From: JBOGFC01 sp050742155
GTDB taxonomy: Bacteria > Actinomycetota > Acidimicrobiia > Spongiisociales > JALYHC01
Direction: 5' to 3'
DNA length: 38,008 bases
Assembly: GCA_050742155.1 (NCBI GenBank)
Contig: JBOGFC010000143.1
Span: forward strand, 1-38,008
The notes beneath the pieces were generated by a model that made no database searches, was not told where the DNA came from, and saw only the letters and a list, made by a program, of their open reading frames with translations. Positions 31,513-38,008 of the stretch are shown piece after piece (position 1 is the first letter of the stretch; every line of letters starts with the position of its first letter). A program made the translations under genes and the position numbers.

Positions 31513-32574
31513 ATGAGCACGACAGGGGTCATCCGGGGAAAGCGGGCGATCCTGAAGCCGCTTCGGCGCCGCTCGGCGATGGATCTTGCGCCCGGCACCA
31601 AGCTGGTCGCCTACCTGATACTCGGGTCCTGGGCCTTCGTGGTGCTGTTCCCGCTCTACTGGCTGGCGTCGACGTCCTTGAAGCTGCCGATCCAGGTCGA
31701 CACCGGGCCGCTCTACGTCCCCTTCCTCGACTTTCAGCCTTCGCAGCACGCCTGGCGCTACATCTTCGTGGACCTCTGGAACGACACCGTGCGGCCGTAC
31801 GTCAACACGGTGGTGGTCGCCCTGACCAGCTCGGCGCTCGCTCTGGTCATCGGTTCGACCGCTGCCTACGCGCTGATCCGCTTTCCATACCGGCCGCGAG
31901 TCGGGGTGATCGCGGTGTCCGTCGGCTGCGTGCTCCTGGCCGCCGTCGCCATCGTTCTGGGCGTCCCGCCCCTCGTCGCCATCGTGGCGGCCGGCGCTTC
32001 CTTCGCTTTGCTCATGGGCACGATCGGGCGCCGCTTCAGACGAACCCTCACCAACAGCGATGTGGCCTTTTGGGTCATCTCCCAGCGGATCCTGCCCCCC
32101 GTGGCGGTGGTCATTCCGATCTACGTCCTGTTTCAGTACCTGAAGCTCCTCGACACGAGGACCGCACTGATCATCACCTACGTCGCCACCAACCTCCCCA
32201 TCGTGGTGTGGCTGATGCGGGACTACTTCAACACCATCCCGACCGAGCTCGAGGAGTCGGCTGCGGTCGACGGAGCTTCCATCTACCGGATCTTCCGCTC
32301 GATCGTCCTGCCGGTCTCCACCCCCGGCCTGGTGGCGACCTTTCTCTTCGTCCTCGTCTTCGCCTGGAACGAGTACTTGCTGGCCCTGTTCCTGTCCAGT
32401 GCCAACGCCCAGACCATGCCGCTCACCGTGGCCGCCCAGAACGCCACCCGAGGCCCGCAGTGGTGGTACATGTCCGTGCTCATCCTGATCATGATCCTCC
32501 CGGTGATCGCGCTGGCGATCGCTCTCGAGCGCGTCATCTCGCGCGGGCTGCTCGTCGGAGCGCTCAAGGGGTGA
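31513..32574 (+). CDS. Sugar ABC transporter permease, MalG type, enlarged
   Basis: A 353-residue CUT1-type permease, about 55 residues longer than the MalG-like protein at 8396-9295. The extra part at residues about 126-180 is two hydrophobic stretches (VGVIAVSVGCVLLAAVAIVL and LVAIVAAGASFALLMGTIG) placed between the second helix and the LPPVAVVIPIYVLF core helix. The EAA loop is EESAAVDGASIYRIFRSIVL. ATG at 31513 follows the upstream stop by 2 nt; the longer reading upstream is a shadow of the MalF-like gene. Confidence 0.88.
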   Translation: MSTTGVIRGKRAILKPLRRRSAMDLAPGTKLVAYLILGSWAFVVLFPLYWLASTSLKLPIQVDTGPLYVPFLDFQPSQHAWRYIFVDLWNDTVRPYVNTVVVALTSSALALVIGSTAAYALIRFPYRPRVGVIAVSVGCVLLAAVAIVLGVPPLVAIVAAGASFALLMGTIGRRFRRTLTNSDVAFWVISQRILPPVAVVIPIYVLFQYLKLLDTRTALIITYVATNLPIVVWLMRDYFNTIPTELEESAAVDGASIYRIFRSIVLPVSTPGLVATFLFVLVFAWNEYLLALFLSSANAQTMPLTVAAQNATRGPQWWYMSVLILIMILPVIALAIALERVISRGLLVGALKG

Positions 32575-32649
32575 GTCGGGGCCGGACAGAGGGGAACAGT
32601 TGTACGCTCGATCATGTTGCCGGGGAGGCATCCAAGGAGTTGAGGAGCC

Positions 32650-33645
32650 ATGCCCGCCGTCACCGCCGACACCCTGATCCTCCCCCGGCTGCCGCACAGA
32701 GGTGATGCCGACACCGCCTGGCGGCCGGTCCGCCGGGTGGTAACCGCCCGCCGCTTCCTGGAGGGAGAGGGGTTCCAGGTGCGGCGCCCCTTCCCCGACG
32801 CCGACCTCTCGTTGGCCGATCCCTTCCTGCTGCTCGACCACCTGGGGGCCGTGGAGTACGCCCCGGGGGAGGCGAAGGGAGCCCCCTGGCACCCGCATCG
32901 GGGCTTCGAGACCGTCACCTACATCATGGACGGAGCCTTCGAGCATCGGGACTCGACCGGCGGCGGGGGCCTGCTCACCGACGGCGCCACCCAGTGGATG
33001 ACGGCCGGGTCGGGCGTCTTCCACAGCGAGCTCCCACCCCAGGAATTCGTCACCAAGGGAGGCCTCTTCCACGGGGTGCAGCTTTGGGTCAACCTGCCGG
33101 CCACCCTCAAGTGGACCCCACCCCGCTACCAGGACATCGGGCCCGGCGACGCGGTGCTGCTGTCGAGCCACGATGGAGGAGCCCTGATCCGGTTGATCGC
33201 CGGAGATCTGGCCGGACACCAAGGTCCGGGAGTCACCTGGACCCCCATCACGTACCTACACGCCACGGTGAGCCCGGGGGCCCGCCTCACCCTCCCCTGG
33301 CCCCGCGACTTCAACGCCTTGGTCTACGTGCTCTCCGGCCGGGGCGTCGTCGGAGTGGAGCAGCGACCGCTGGAGGAGGGCCGGCTGGCGGTGCTGGGTG
33401 ACGGCGAGGCCATCGTGGTCGGCGCCGCCGACAGCCAGCCGTCTGCCTCGCCGCAGGGCTGGGAGATCCTGGTGCTGGGAGGACGCCCGATTGGCGAGCC
33501 GGTGGCCCGCTACGGGCCGTTCGTGATGAACAGCCAATCCGAGATCTACCAGGCGCTGGCCGACTTTCAGGCCGGCCGGCTGGTGCGGGTGGCGCCCACC
33601 GAGCTGCCGCACCGCACCTCGGCGGACGCCGACCTGGCCGAGTGA
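32650..33645 (+). CDS. Pirin-family bicupin protein
   Basis: A 331-residue pirin-like protein with two cupin domains. The N-terminal cupin holds the metal-binding HPHRGFETVTYI motif and, later, GSGVFHSE (His and Glu ligands), as in pirins that bind iron and can act as quercetinase or redox-sensitive regulators. The C-terminal cupin begins near residue 190 and looks degenerate. AAGGAG about 10 nt before the ATG serves as ribosome binding site. The 3' end overlaps the next gene (GTGA). No specific substrate can be assigned. Confidence 0.85.
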   Translation: MPAVTADTLILPRLPHRGDADTAWRPVRRVVTARRFLEGEGFQVRRPFPDADLSLADPFLLLDHLGAVEYAPGEAKGAPWHPHRGFETVTYIMDGAFEHRDSTGGGGLLTDGATQWMTAGSGVFHSELPPQEFVTKGGLFHGVQLWVNLPATLKWTPPRYQDIGPGDAVLLSSHDGGALIRLIAGDLAGHQGPGVTWTPITYLHATVSPGARLTLPWPRDFNALVYVLSGRGVVGVEQRPLEEGRLAVLGDGEAIVVGAADSQPSASPQGWEILVLGGRPIGEPVARYGPFVMNSQSEIYQALADFQAGRLVRVAPTELPHRTSADADLAE

Positions 33646-34505
33646 GAATCGGTCGCCCCGTGCTGGTGGGGATGGCTGCCCTCACGGCTGCCTGCTCGAG
33701 CGCCACGGCGCCGGCCGCCCCCTCCCCCACAGCTATCCCGGCAACCTTGGCGACGCCGCCGGCCACGACCCTCCCCCCGACCACCACCACCACCGTCTCG
33801 CCCTTTGCCCGCCCCGAGTGGTTGGGCACCCGGGTACTGCCGCTCCGACCCGACGGGCACGGCCAGGCTCAGCCCACCCCGGCAGAGCTCCGGAACCGGC
33901 GCCTGGAGACCATCGATCTGCTGCCACCCCCGGTGGGCGACGACTTCACGTGGTCGGTCGGACCGGTGCCTGGCGAGGTGCTGGCCCGGTCGAGCTGGTC
34001 GCCGGAGTGCCCGGTCACCGTGGAGGAGCTGGCCTATGTGACCGTCTCCCACCTGGGCTTCGACGGGGCCTTCCACACCGGGGAGCTGTTGGTGAACGCC
34101 ACGGTGGCCGAAGACGTGGTGGAGGCGTTCCGGCGGCTGCACGAGGCCCGCTTCCCGATCGAGCAGATGCGGGTGATCCGGGCGGAGGAGATCGATGCGC
34201 CCCCGACCGGCGACTGGAACGACACCACCTCGTTCGTCTGCCGCCCGGCCATCGGATCGGGAAGCTGGTCCGAACATGCACATGGGCTGGCGGTGGACGT
34301 CAACCCGTTCCACAACCCATACCTGAAGGGCGATCTGGTGCTGCCCGAGCTGGCCTCCGCATACACCGACCGCTCGGACACCCGCCCCGGCATGATCATG
34401 CCCGGTGACGCGGTCACCGAGGCCTTCGGTGCCATCGGCTGGGGCTGGGGTGGGAACTGGAACAGCCTCAAGGACTGGATGCATTTCTCCCGCAGCGGGC
34501 GATGA
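33642..34505 (+). CDS. Lipoprotein with M15-type peptidase domain
   Basis: A 287-residue exported protein. The lipobox is LTAAC with Cys18, followed by a Pro/Thr/Ala-rich linker to about residue 52. The C-terminal domain has zinc motifs of the M15 peptidases: SEHAHGLAVDVNP, with His212 and Asp219, and DWMHFS, with His281. Such enzymes trim peptidoglycan stem peptides (D-Ala-D-Ala carboxypeptidase or L-Ala-D-Glu endopeptidase). It is likely tethered outside the cell membrane. The GTG start overlaps the pirin stop, and the 3' end touches the following lipoprotein gene. Confidence 0.8.
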   Translation: MRIGRPVLVGMAALTAACSSATAPAAPSPTAIPATLATPPATTLPPTTTTTVSPFARPEWLGTRVLPLRPDGHGQAQPTPAELRNRRLETIDLLPPPVGDDFTWSVGPVPGEVLARSSWSPECPVTVEELAYVTVSHLGFDGAFHTGELLVNATVAEDVVEAFRRLHEARFPIEQMRVIRAEEIDAPPTGDWNDTTSFVCRPAIGSGSWSEHAHGLAVDVNPFHNPYLKGDLVLPELASAYTDRSDTRPGMIMPGDAVTEAFGAIGWGWGGNWNSLKDWMHFSRSGR

Positions 34506-34549
34506 GCAGCCGGGGCGGTTGCGATGGCCGACCTCGTAGGTTGTTGGGG

Positions 34550-35632
34550 ATGCGAATCCGCCTCGGGCTGATCCCCCTCCTGTTCCTGGCCGCCTGCCGG
34601 GGAGCGACGCCGGACGCAGCTACCTCCTTGCCGCCCGGCCAGGCGCCGACCTCCACCGCCGCCGCCACATCTACCGCCCCCGCCCCAACCTCCACCACCA
34701 CCACGCGGGAGACGACGACCACTGCTCCGCCCGTGGTGTCCGGCCTCGAAGAGTTCCCCGTCCCGGCGGGGAGCCATCCCCACGACGTCGCCCCGGCCGG
34801 GGACGGCACGGTGTGGTACACGGCCCAGCGGGCCGGGCGGCTGGGCCGGCTCGACCCGGCCAGCGGCCGGGTGGAAGAGGTCCCGCTCGGGGCCGGTTCC
34901 GCCCCCCACGGCGTCATCGTGGGGCCCGACGGCGCCGCCTGGGTGACCGACGGCGGACTCAACGCCATCGTCAGGGTCGATCACCAGACCCTGGAGGTGG
35001 AGGTGTTCCCCCTCCCGGGAGGAGAGGCCAACCTCAACACCGCCGTCTTCGACGGGGAACGGGTGCTCTGGTTCACGGGACAGGCCGGGATCTACGGCCG
35101 GCTCGACCCAGCCGCCGGCGAGGCCGAGGTGTTCGAGGCACCCGGGGGGCGCGGTCCCTACGGGATCACGGCAACACCGGCCGGGGAGGTCTTCTACGCC
35201 TCGCTGGCCGGGAGCCACATCGCCCGGATCGACACCGCCACGACCACCGCCCAGCCGATCGAGCCACCCACCCCGGCACAGGGAGCCCGTCGGGTCTGGT
35301 CGGACTCCCAGGGACGGGTCTGGGTGAGCGAGTGGAACGCCGGCCAGGTGGGCAGCTACCACCCGCCGACCGGGCAGTGGCGGGAGTGGCGCCTCCCGGG
35401 GGAGGGGCCGCAGCCGTACGCGGTCTATGTCGACGAGACCGACCGCGTGTGGCTCAGCGACTTCGGGGGGGCAGACGCGCTCGTTCGCTTCGATCCGACT
35501 ACCGAGACGTTCGAGGTCTTCCCGCTCCCCACCTTCGATGGGGCGGTCCGCCAGCTGCTCGGCCGTCCCGGCGAGGTGTGGGGCGCCGAGTCGGCCGCCG
35601 ACGCCCTGGTGGTGGCCCGGTACGGCAGCTGA
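34550..35632 (+). CDS. Vgb-like beta-propeller lipoprotein (streptogramin lyase fold)
   Basis: A 360-residue lipoprotein. The signal peptide MRIRLGLIPLLFLAAC ends at Cys16. A Thr/Ala/Pro-rich linker (about residues 20-65) follows, then repeated propeller blades of the form PHGVIVGPDGAAWVTD, YGITATPAGEVFYAS and YAVYVDETDRVWLSD. This is the virginiamycin B lyase fold. True lyases are cytoplasmic and resistance-related; this copy is secreted and anchored, so a binding, scaffold or cell-envelope role is more likely. ATG at 34550 is chosen because it puts the signal peptide at the N-terminus; an ATG at 34502, overlapping the previous stop, would add 16 residues. Confidence 0.75.
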   Translation: MRIRLGLIPLLFLAACRGATPDAATSLPPGQAPTSTAAATSTAPAPTSTTTTRETTTTAPPVVSGLEEFPVPAGSHPHDVAPAGDGTVWYTAQRAGRLGRLDPASGRVEEVPLGAGSAPHGVIVGPDGAAWVTDGGLNAIVRVDHQTLEVEVFPLPGGEANLNTAVFDGERVLWFTGQAGIYGRLDPAAGEAEVFEAPGGRGPYGITATPAGEVFYASLAGSHIARIDTATTTAQPIEPPTPAQGARRVWSDSQGRVWVSEWNAGQVGSYHPPTGQWREWRLPGEGPQPYAVYVDETDRVWLSDFGGADALVRFDPTTETFEVFPLPTFDGAVRQLLGRPGEVWGAESAADALVVARYGS

Positions 35633-35636
35633 ACCG

Positions 35637-35685
35637 TTCTTGCGCGAGTTCCGTACCGCCTGGGGTGCAAAACTCACGCAAGTTC
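35637..35685. repeat. Palindromic intergenic repeat, copy 2
   Basis: CTTGCGCGAGT (35639-35649) and ACTCACGCAAG (35672-35682) form an inverted repeat with one mismatch and a 22-nt loop, the same arm and loop lengths as the element at 8322-8365. It fills the whole space between the propeller gene and the YceI gene and lies 14 nt before the latter's ATG. Confidence 0.7.
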
Positions 35686-35696
35686 ATGGAGTGACG

Positions 35697-36494
35697 ATGC
35701 CCGGCAACCCCATCTCCCGCCTCTCGAGCAAGCGAACGTTGATCGCTCTCCTCATCCTCGGACTGCTGGCCGTCCCGGCCATCGGCCTGGCCTGGTTCTT
35801 CGGGCGAACCGCCCCTGAGGAGGTCAGCCTCGAGGCCATCCAAGCGGCCATCCCGGCCACCACCTCGACCGACCCGGTTCCTCCCAGCACCGAATCAACC
35901 GCAGGTTCGACCAGTACCACCGCGAACGACGCGGGAGGTATCAGCGGGACCTGGACCGTCGACACCTCCTTGGGGTCGTTCAGTTTCGAGGAGGCGACCG
36001 CCTCGTTCGTCGGCTTCCGGATCGAAGAGGAGCTCAGCGGGATCGGCTCCAACACGGCCGTCGGCCGGACCCCGGAGGTGTCCGGCACCCTCCAGATCGA
36101 GGGCACCACCGTCACCGCCGCCACCGTAGAAGCCGACCTGACCGCTCTTGTCAGCAACGATTCCCGCCGCGACGGTCGCATCCAACAGGCTCTCGAGACC
36201 GGCCAGCACCCCAGCGCCACCTTCGTGCTGACCGAACCCATCGAGCTGGGCGACGTCCCCCAGGAGGGAGAGCCGCTCTCCATGACCGCCCTCGGCGACC
36301 TCAGCATTCACGGAGTGACCAACTCCGTCGCGTTTCAACTCGAGGCGCAGCTCACGGACGGGATGATCCTGGTGGTGGGCTCCACCGACCTCGTCTTCGA
36401 CGACTACCAGGTCCGGGTGCCGTCGGCCCCGATCGTGCTCTCGGTCGAGGACCACGGGATCGTCGAGCTGCAACTCTGGTTCACCGGGGGCTGA
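35697..36494 (+). CDS. Membrane-anchored YceI-family protein
   Basis: A 265-residue protein. One N-terminal membrane helix (residues about 13-36, TLIALLILGLLAVPAIGLAW) precedes a Ser/Thr-rich linker (about 50-80) and a YceI lipocalin-like domain, with GTWTVDTSLGSFSFEE, ALETGQHPSATFVLTEP and LGDLSIHGVTNSVAFQLEAQ. YceI proteins bind isoprenoid-type or other lipophilic molecules outside the cytoplasm. ATG at 35697 has GGAG just upstream; a GTG two codons earlier is possible. Ligand unknown. Confidence 0.85.
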   Translation: MPGNPISRLSSKRTLIALLILGLLAVPAIGLAWFFGRTAPEEVSLEAIQAAIPATTSTDPVPPSTESTAGSTSTTANDAGGISGTWTVDTSLGSFSFEEATASFVGFRIEEELSGIGSNTAVGRTPEVSGTLQIEGTTVTAATVEADLTALVSNDSRRDGRIQQALETGQHPSATFVLTEPIELGDVPQEGEPLSMTALGDLSIHGVTNSVAFQLEAQLTDGMILVVGSTDLVFDDYQVRVPSAPIVLSVEDHGIVELQLWFTGG

Positions 36495-36546
36495 ACCTCC
36501 CCCGCCACGCACGGCATCGTGTAGATAGCATGCTCTGGAGTCACCT

Positions 36547-36553
36547 AGGAGGT
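36547..36553 (+). promoter_or_regulatory. Ribosome binding site within a small hairpin
   Basis: AGGAGGT lies 6 nt before the tctC ATG at 36560 and fixes that start against an earlier in-frame ATG at 36530. CACCT (36542-36546) can pair with AGGTG (36550-36554), which could partly mask the site. Confidence 0.5.
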
Positions 36554-36559
36554 GCTTTC

Positions 36560-37540
36560 ATGCGATTCCGAGCCAGCTTCGTCCTAGTCCTTCTGCTGAT
36601 GGCCGGCGCCTGCCAACCCGGCGGAGGAGGAGAAGCGGCCGACTACCCGGCCGACGACATCAGCATCATGGCTCCGGCCGACCCGGGGGGAGGCTGGGAC
36701 GGCACTGCTCGGGCCATGGCCCAAGCCCTCACCGACGGGGGCGTGGTCGACACCAACGTAGAGGTCTACAACGTGGGCGGGGCGGGCGGCACCATCGGGC
36801 TGGCCCAGTTCGTGGGCGACCATCAGAGTGACCCCCACCAGCTCATGGTGATGGGCCTGGTGATGGTAGGGGCGATCCGGACCAACGACGCTCCGGTCGA
36901 CCTGACCGAGGTCACTCCGGTAGCCCGCCTCACCACCGAGTGGGAGGCGGTGGTGGTCCCGGCCGCCTCTCCCTACGAGTCCTTCCAGCAGTTGGTGGAG
37001 GACTTCCAGGCCGACCCGCGCGGCATCAGCTGGGGTGGGGGGTCGGCGGGCGGCACCGATCACATCCTCGTGGCGCTCATCGCCAAGGCGGCCGGGGTGG
37101 ATCCCGCCGACATCAACTACGTGGCCCACGCCGGTGGGGGCGAGGCGATGTCGGCCATCCTCTCCGGAGCGGTGACGGCAGGAGTGTCCGGCGTCTCCGA
37201 GTTCGCCGATCAAGTGGAAGCCGGCCAGCTGCGCTGGCTGGCGGTTTCCAGCGACGCACCGATCGAGGGCGTGGACGCTCCCACCATGACCGAATCGGGA
37301 TTGGAGGTGGTGCTCTCCAACTGGCGGGGAGTGGTGGGTGCACCCGCCATCAGCGACGAGCAACAGGACGCCGTGGTGGGTTTGGTGGAGGACATGCACG
37401 GCACCGAGCAGTGGCAGCAGGCGCTCGAGTCGAACCGGTGGACCGACTTCCTGCTGACCGGAGACGAGTTCGCCCAGTTCCTGGAGGAGGAGCGGGTGCG
37501 GGTCGAGGAGGTGTTGAGGGAGATCGGCCTGATCGAGTGA
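36560..37540 (+). CDS. tctC: Tripartite tricarboxylate transporter substrate-binding lipoprotein
   Basis: A 326-residue binding protein of the Bug/TctC family. The N-terminus is a lipoprotein signal ending AGAC with Cys18 and a Gly-rich linker. The mature protein shows ISIMAPADPGGGWDGTARAM, VYNVGGAGGTIGLAQF, ISWGGGSAGGTDHILVALI and NYVAHAGGGEAMSAILSG, all typical. It captures carboxylates outside the cell for the TctA/TctB membrane unit. Classical members are soluble periplasmic proteins, so lipid anchoring suits a cell without a conventional periplasm. The stop overlaps the TctB start (GTGA). Confidence 0.9.
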   Translation: MRFRASFVLVLLLMAGACQPGGGGEAADYPADDISIMAPADPGGGWDGTARAMAQALTDGGVVDTNVEVYNVGGAGGTIGLAQFVGDHQSDPHQLMVMGLVMVGAIRTNDAPVDLTEVTPVARLTTEWEAVVVPAASPYESFQQLVEDFQADPRGISWGGGSAGGTDHILVALIAKAAGVDPADINYVAHAGGGEAMSAILSGAVTAGVSGVSEFADQVEAGQLRWLAVSSDAPIEGVDAPTMTESGLEVVLSNWRGVVGAPAISDEQQDAVVGLVEDMHGTEQWQQALESNRWTDFLLTGDEFAQFLEEERVRVEEVLREIGLIE

Positions 37541-38008
37541 CCGAGCCGGAGAGGCCCTCGGCTGGAACCCTGCTCGGGCTCCGCCTGGCGGCGGGGGCGC
37601 TGATCGCCTTCGGGGTGTTGGCCCTCATGGCGACCTTCGCCATCCGCCAGCCGGGCGGGTACTCGCCGATCGGGCCGCGCATCTTCCCGTTGGCGGTGTC
37701 GCTGGGCCTGCTGGTGTTCGGGGCCCTCTTCCTCGTGCGAGCGACCATCCGTCCGGACCGGGAGCTGGTCGAGCGGGCCGCCGAGGAGGACCGCGCCACC
37801 CACTGGCCGATCCCCGGCTGGTTGGGGCTGGCCCTGGTGGCCTACGCCTTAACCCTCCAGCCGCTCGGATATGTGGTGGCCACGGCGCTGTTCGTCCCGG
37901 CCAGCTCCCGGATCCTGGGCAGCCGCAGTTGGGTGCGGGACGTGGTGGTGGGGGCGGCTATGGCGTTGGTCCTCTACCTGGGTTTCACCCGGTTCCTGGG
38001 GGTAAGGC
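37537..38008 (+). CDS. tctB: Tripartite tricarboxylate transporter small membrane subunit TctB (partial)
   Basis: An open frame of 157 codons from the GTG at 37537 to the window edge, with no stop. It has four hydrophobic stretches: LAAGALIAFGVLALMATFAI, then IFPLAVSLGLLVFGALFLV after GYSPIGPR, LGLALVAYALTLQPLGYVVA, and VVVGAAMALVLYLGFTRFLG. The order and the GPRIFP motif match TctB. It overlaps tctC by 4 nt. The TctA subunit is expected next, outside the window. Confidence 0.85.
   Translation, partial: MTEPERPSAGTLLGLRLAAGALIAFGVLALMATFAIRQPGGYSPIGPRIFPLAVSLGLLVFGALFLVRATIRPDRELVERAAEEDRATHWPIPGWLGLALVAYALTLQPLGYVVATALFVPASSRILGSRSWVRDVVVGAAMALVLYLGFTRFLGVR

Noticed and set aside
31432..33222. 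Long minus-strand open frame opposite the MalG-like permease and pirin genes
   Set aside because: The translation is an Asp/Gly/His/Arg-rich artefact of high GC coding sequence on the other strand.
1..38008. CRISPR arrays, tRNA or rRNA genes, insertion sequences, integrases
   Set aside because: No regularly spaced repeats, no cloverleaf or rRNA-like stretches and no transposase or integrase motifs were seen on either strand.

Overview
The window is GC-rich (about two thirds G+C by eye) and densely packed. Many neighbouring genes overlap by 4 nt (ATGA or GTGA), GTG starts are common, and five secreted proteins carry bacterial lipoboxes, several followed by Thr/Pro/Ala-rich linkers. This suits a high-GC, probably monoderm, soil or aquatic heterotroph. 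Acidimicrobiia-like Actinomycetota is my best guess, inferred from style only: there is no rRNA or marker gene in the window.

Layout. (1) 82-3847 (+): a stressosome-type signalling operon, rsbR-rsbS-rsbT-rsbX-rsbU, with no sigma factor, RsbV or RsbW in view. (2) 3871-5111 (-): a frameshifted MOSC-domain gene and a TauE/SafE permease split into two half-size genes. (3) 5166-6113 (+): an EamA-type exporter. (4) 6261-12465 (-): an IclR regulator, a CUT1-type sugar ABC importer (binding lipoprotein and two permeases, no ATPase), RidA, KDPG/KDG-type aldolase and KDG-type kinase. Divergent from it, 12622-14828 (+), are an aldehyde dehydrogenase and a creatininase-family hydrolase. Together they look like uptake and Entner-Doudoroff-type breakdown of a sugar acid or related polyol or amino sugar.

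(5) 14948-32574: a non-phosphorylative L-fucose / D-arabinose module. The + operon encodes 2,5-dioxovalerate (alpha-ketoglutarate semialdehyde) dehydrogenase, a 2,4-diketo-3-deoxy-fuconate-type hydrolase, a short-chain dehydrogenase, a 2-keto-3-deoxy-arabinonate-type dehydratase, a tungsten/molybdenum aldehyde:ferredoxin oxidoreductase homologue, an aldo/keto reductase (fucose dehydrogenase type) and a fuconolactonase-type amidohydrolase. A reversed block (IclR, PfkB kinase, fused alpha/beta thiamine dehydrogenase E1) follows. Divergent from that IclR are L-fuconate dehydratase and a second CUT1-type importer whose two permeases carry extra hydrophobic segments. The enzymes allow one trunk (sugar to aldonolactone to aldonate to 2-keto-3-deoxyaldonate) to fork: deoxyhexose to pyruvate plus lactate, pentose to 2-oxoglutarate.

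(6) 32650-36494 (+): pirin, an M15-type peptidase lipoprotein, a Vgb-like beta-propeller lipoprotein and a membrane-anchored YceI protein. (7) 36560 to the end (+): TctC and the start of TctB of a tripartite tricarboxylate transporter, cut by the window edge.

The most unusual items are the AOR homologue inside the sugar-acid operon, the dual-exit pathway, a 44-nt palindromic repeat present in two intergenic copies 27 kb apart, the large inverted repeat abutting the ridA start codon, the split TauE/SafE pair and the enlarged ABC permeases.
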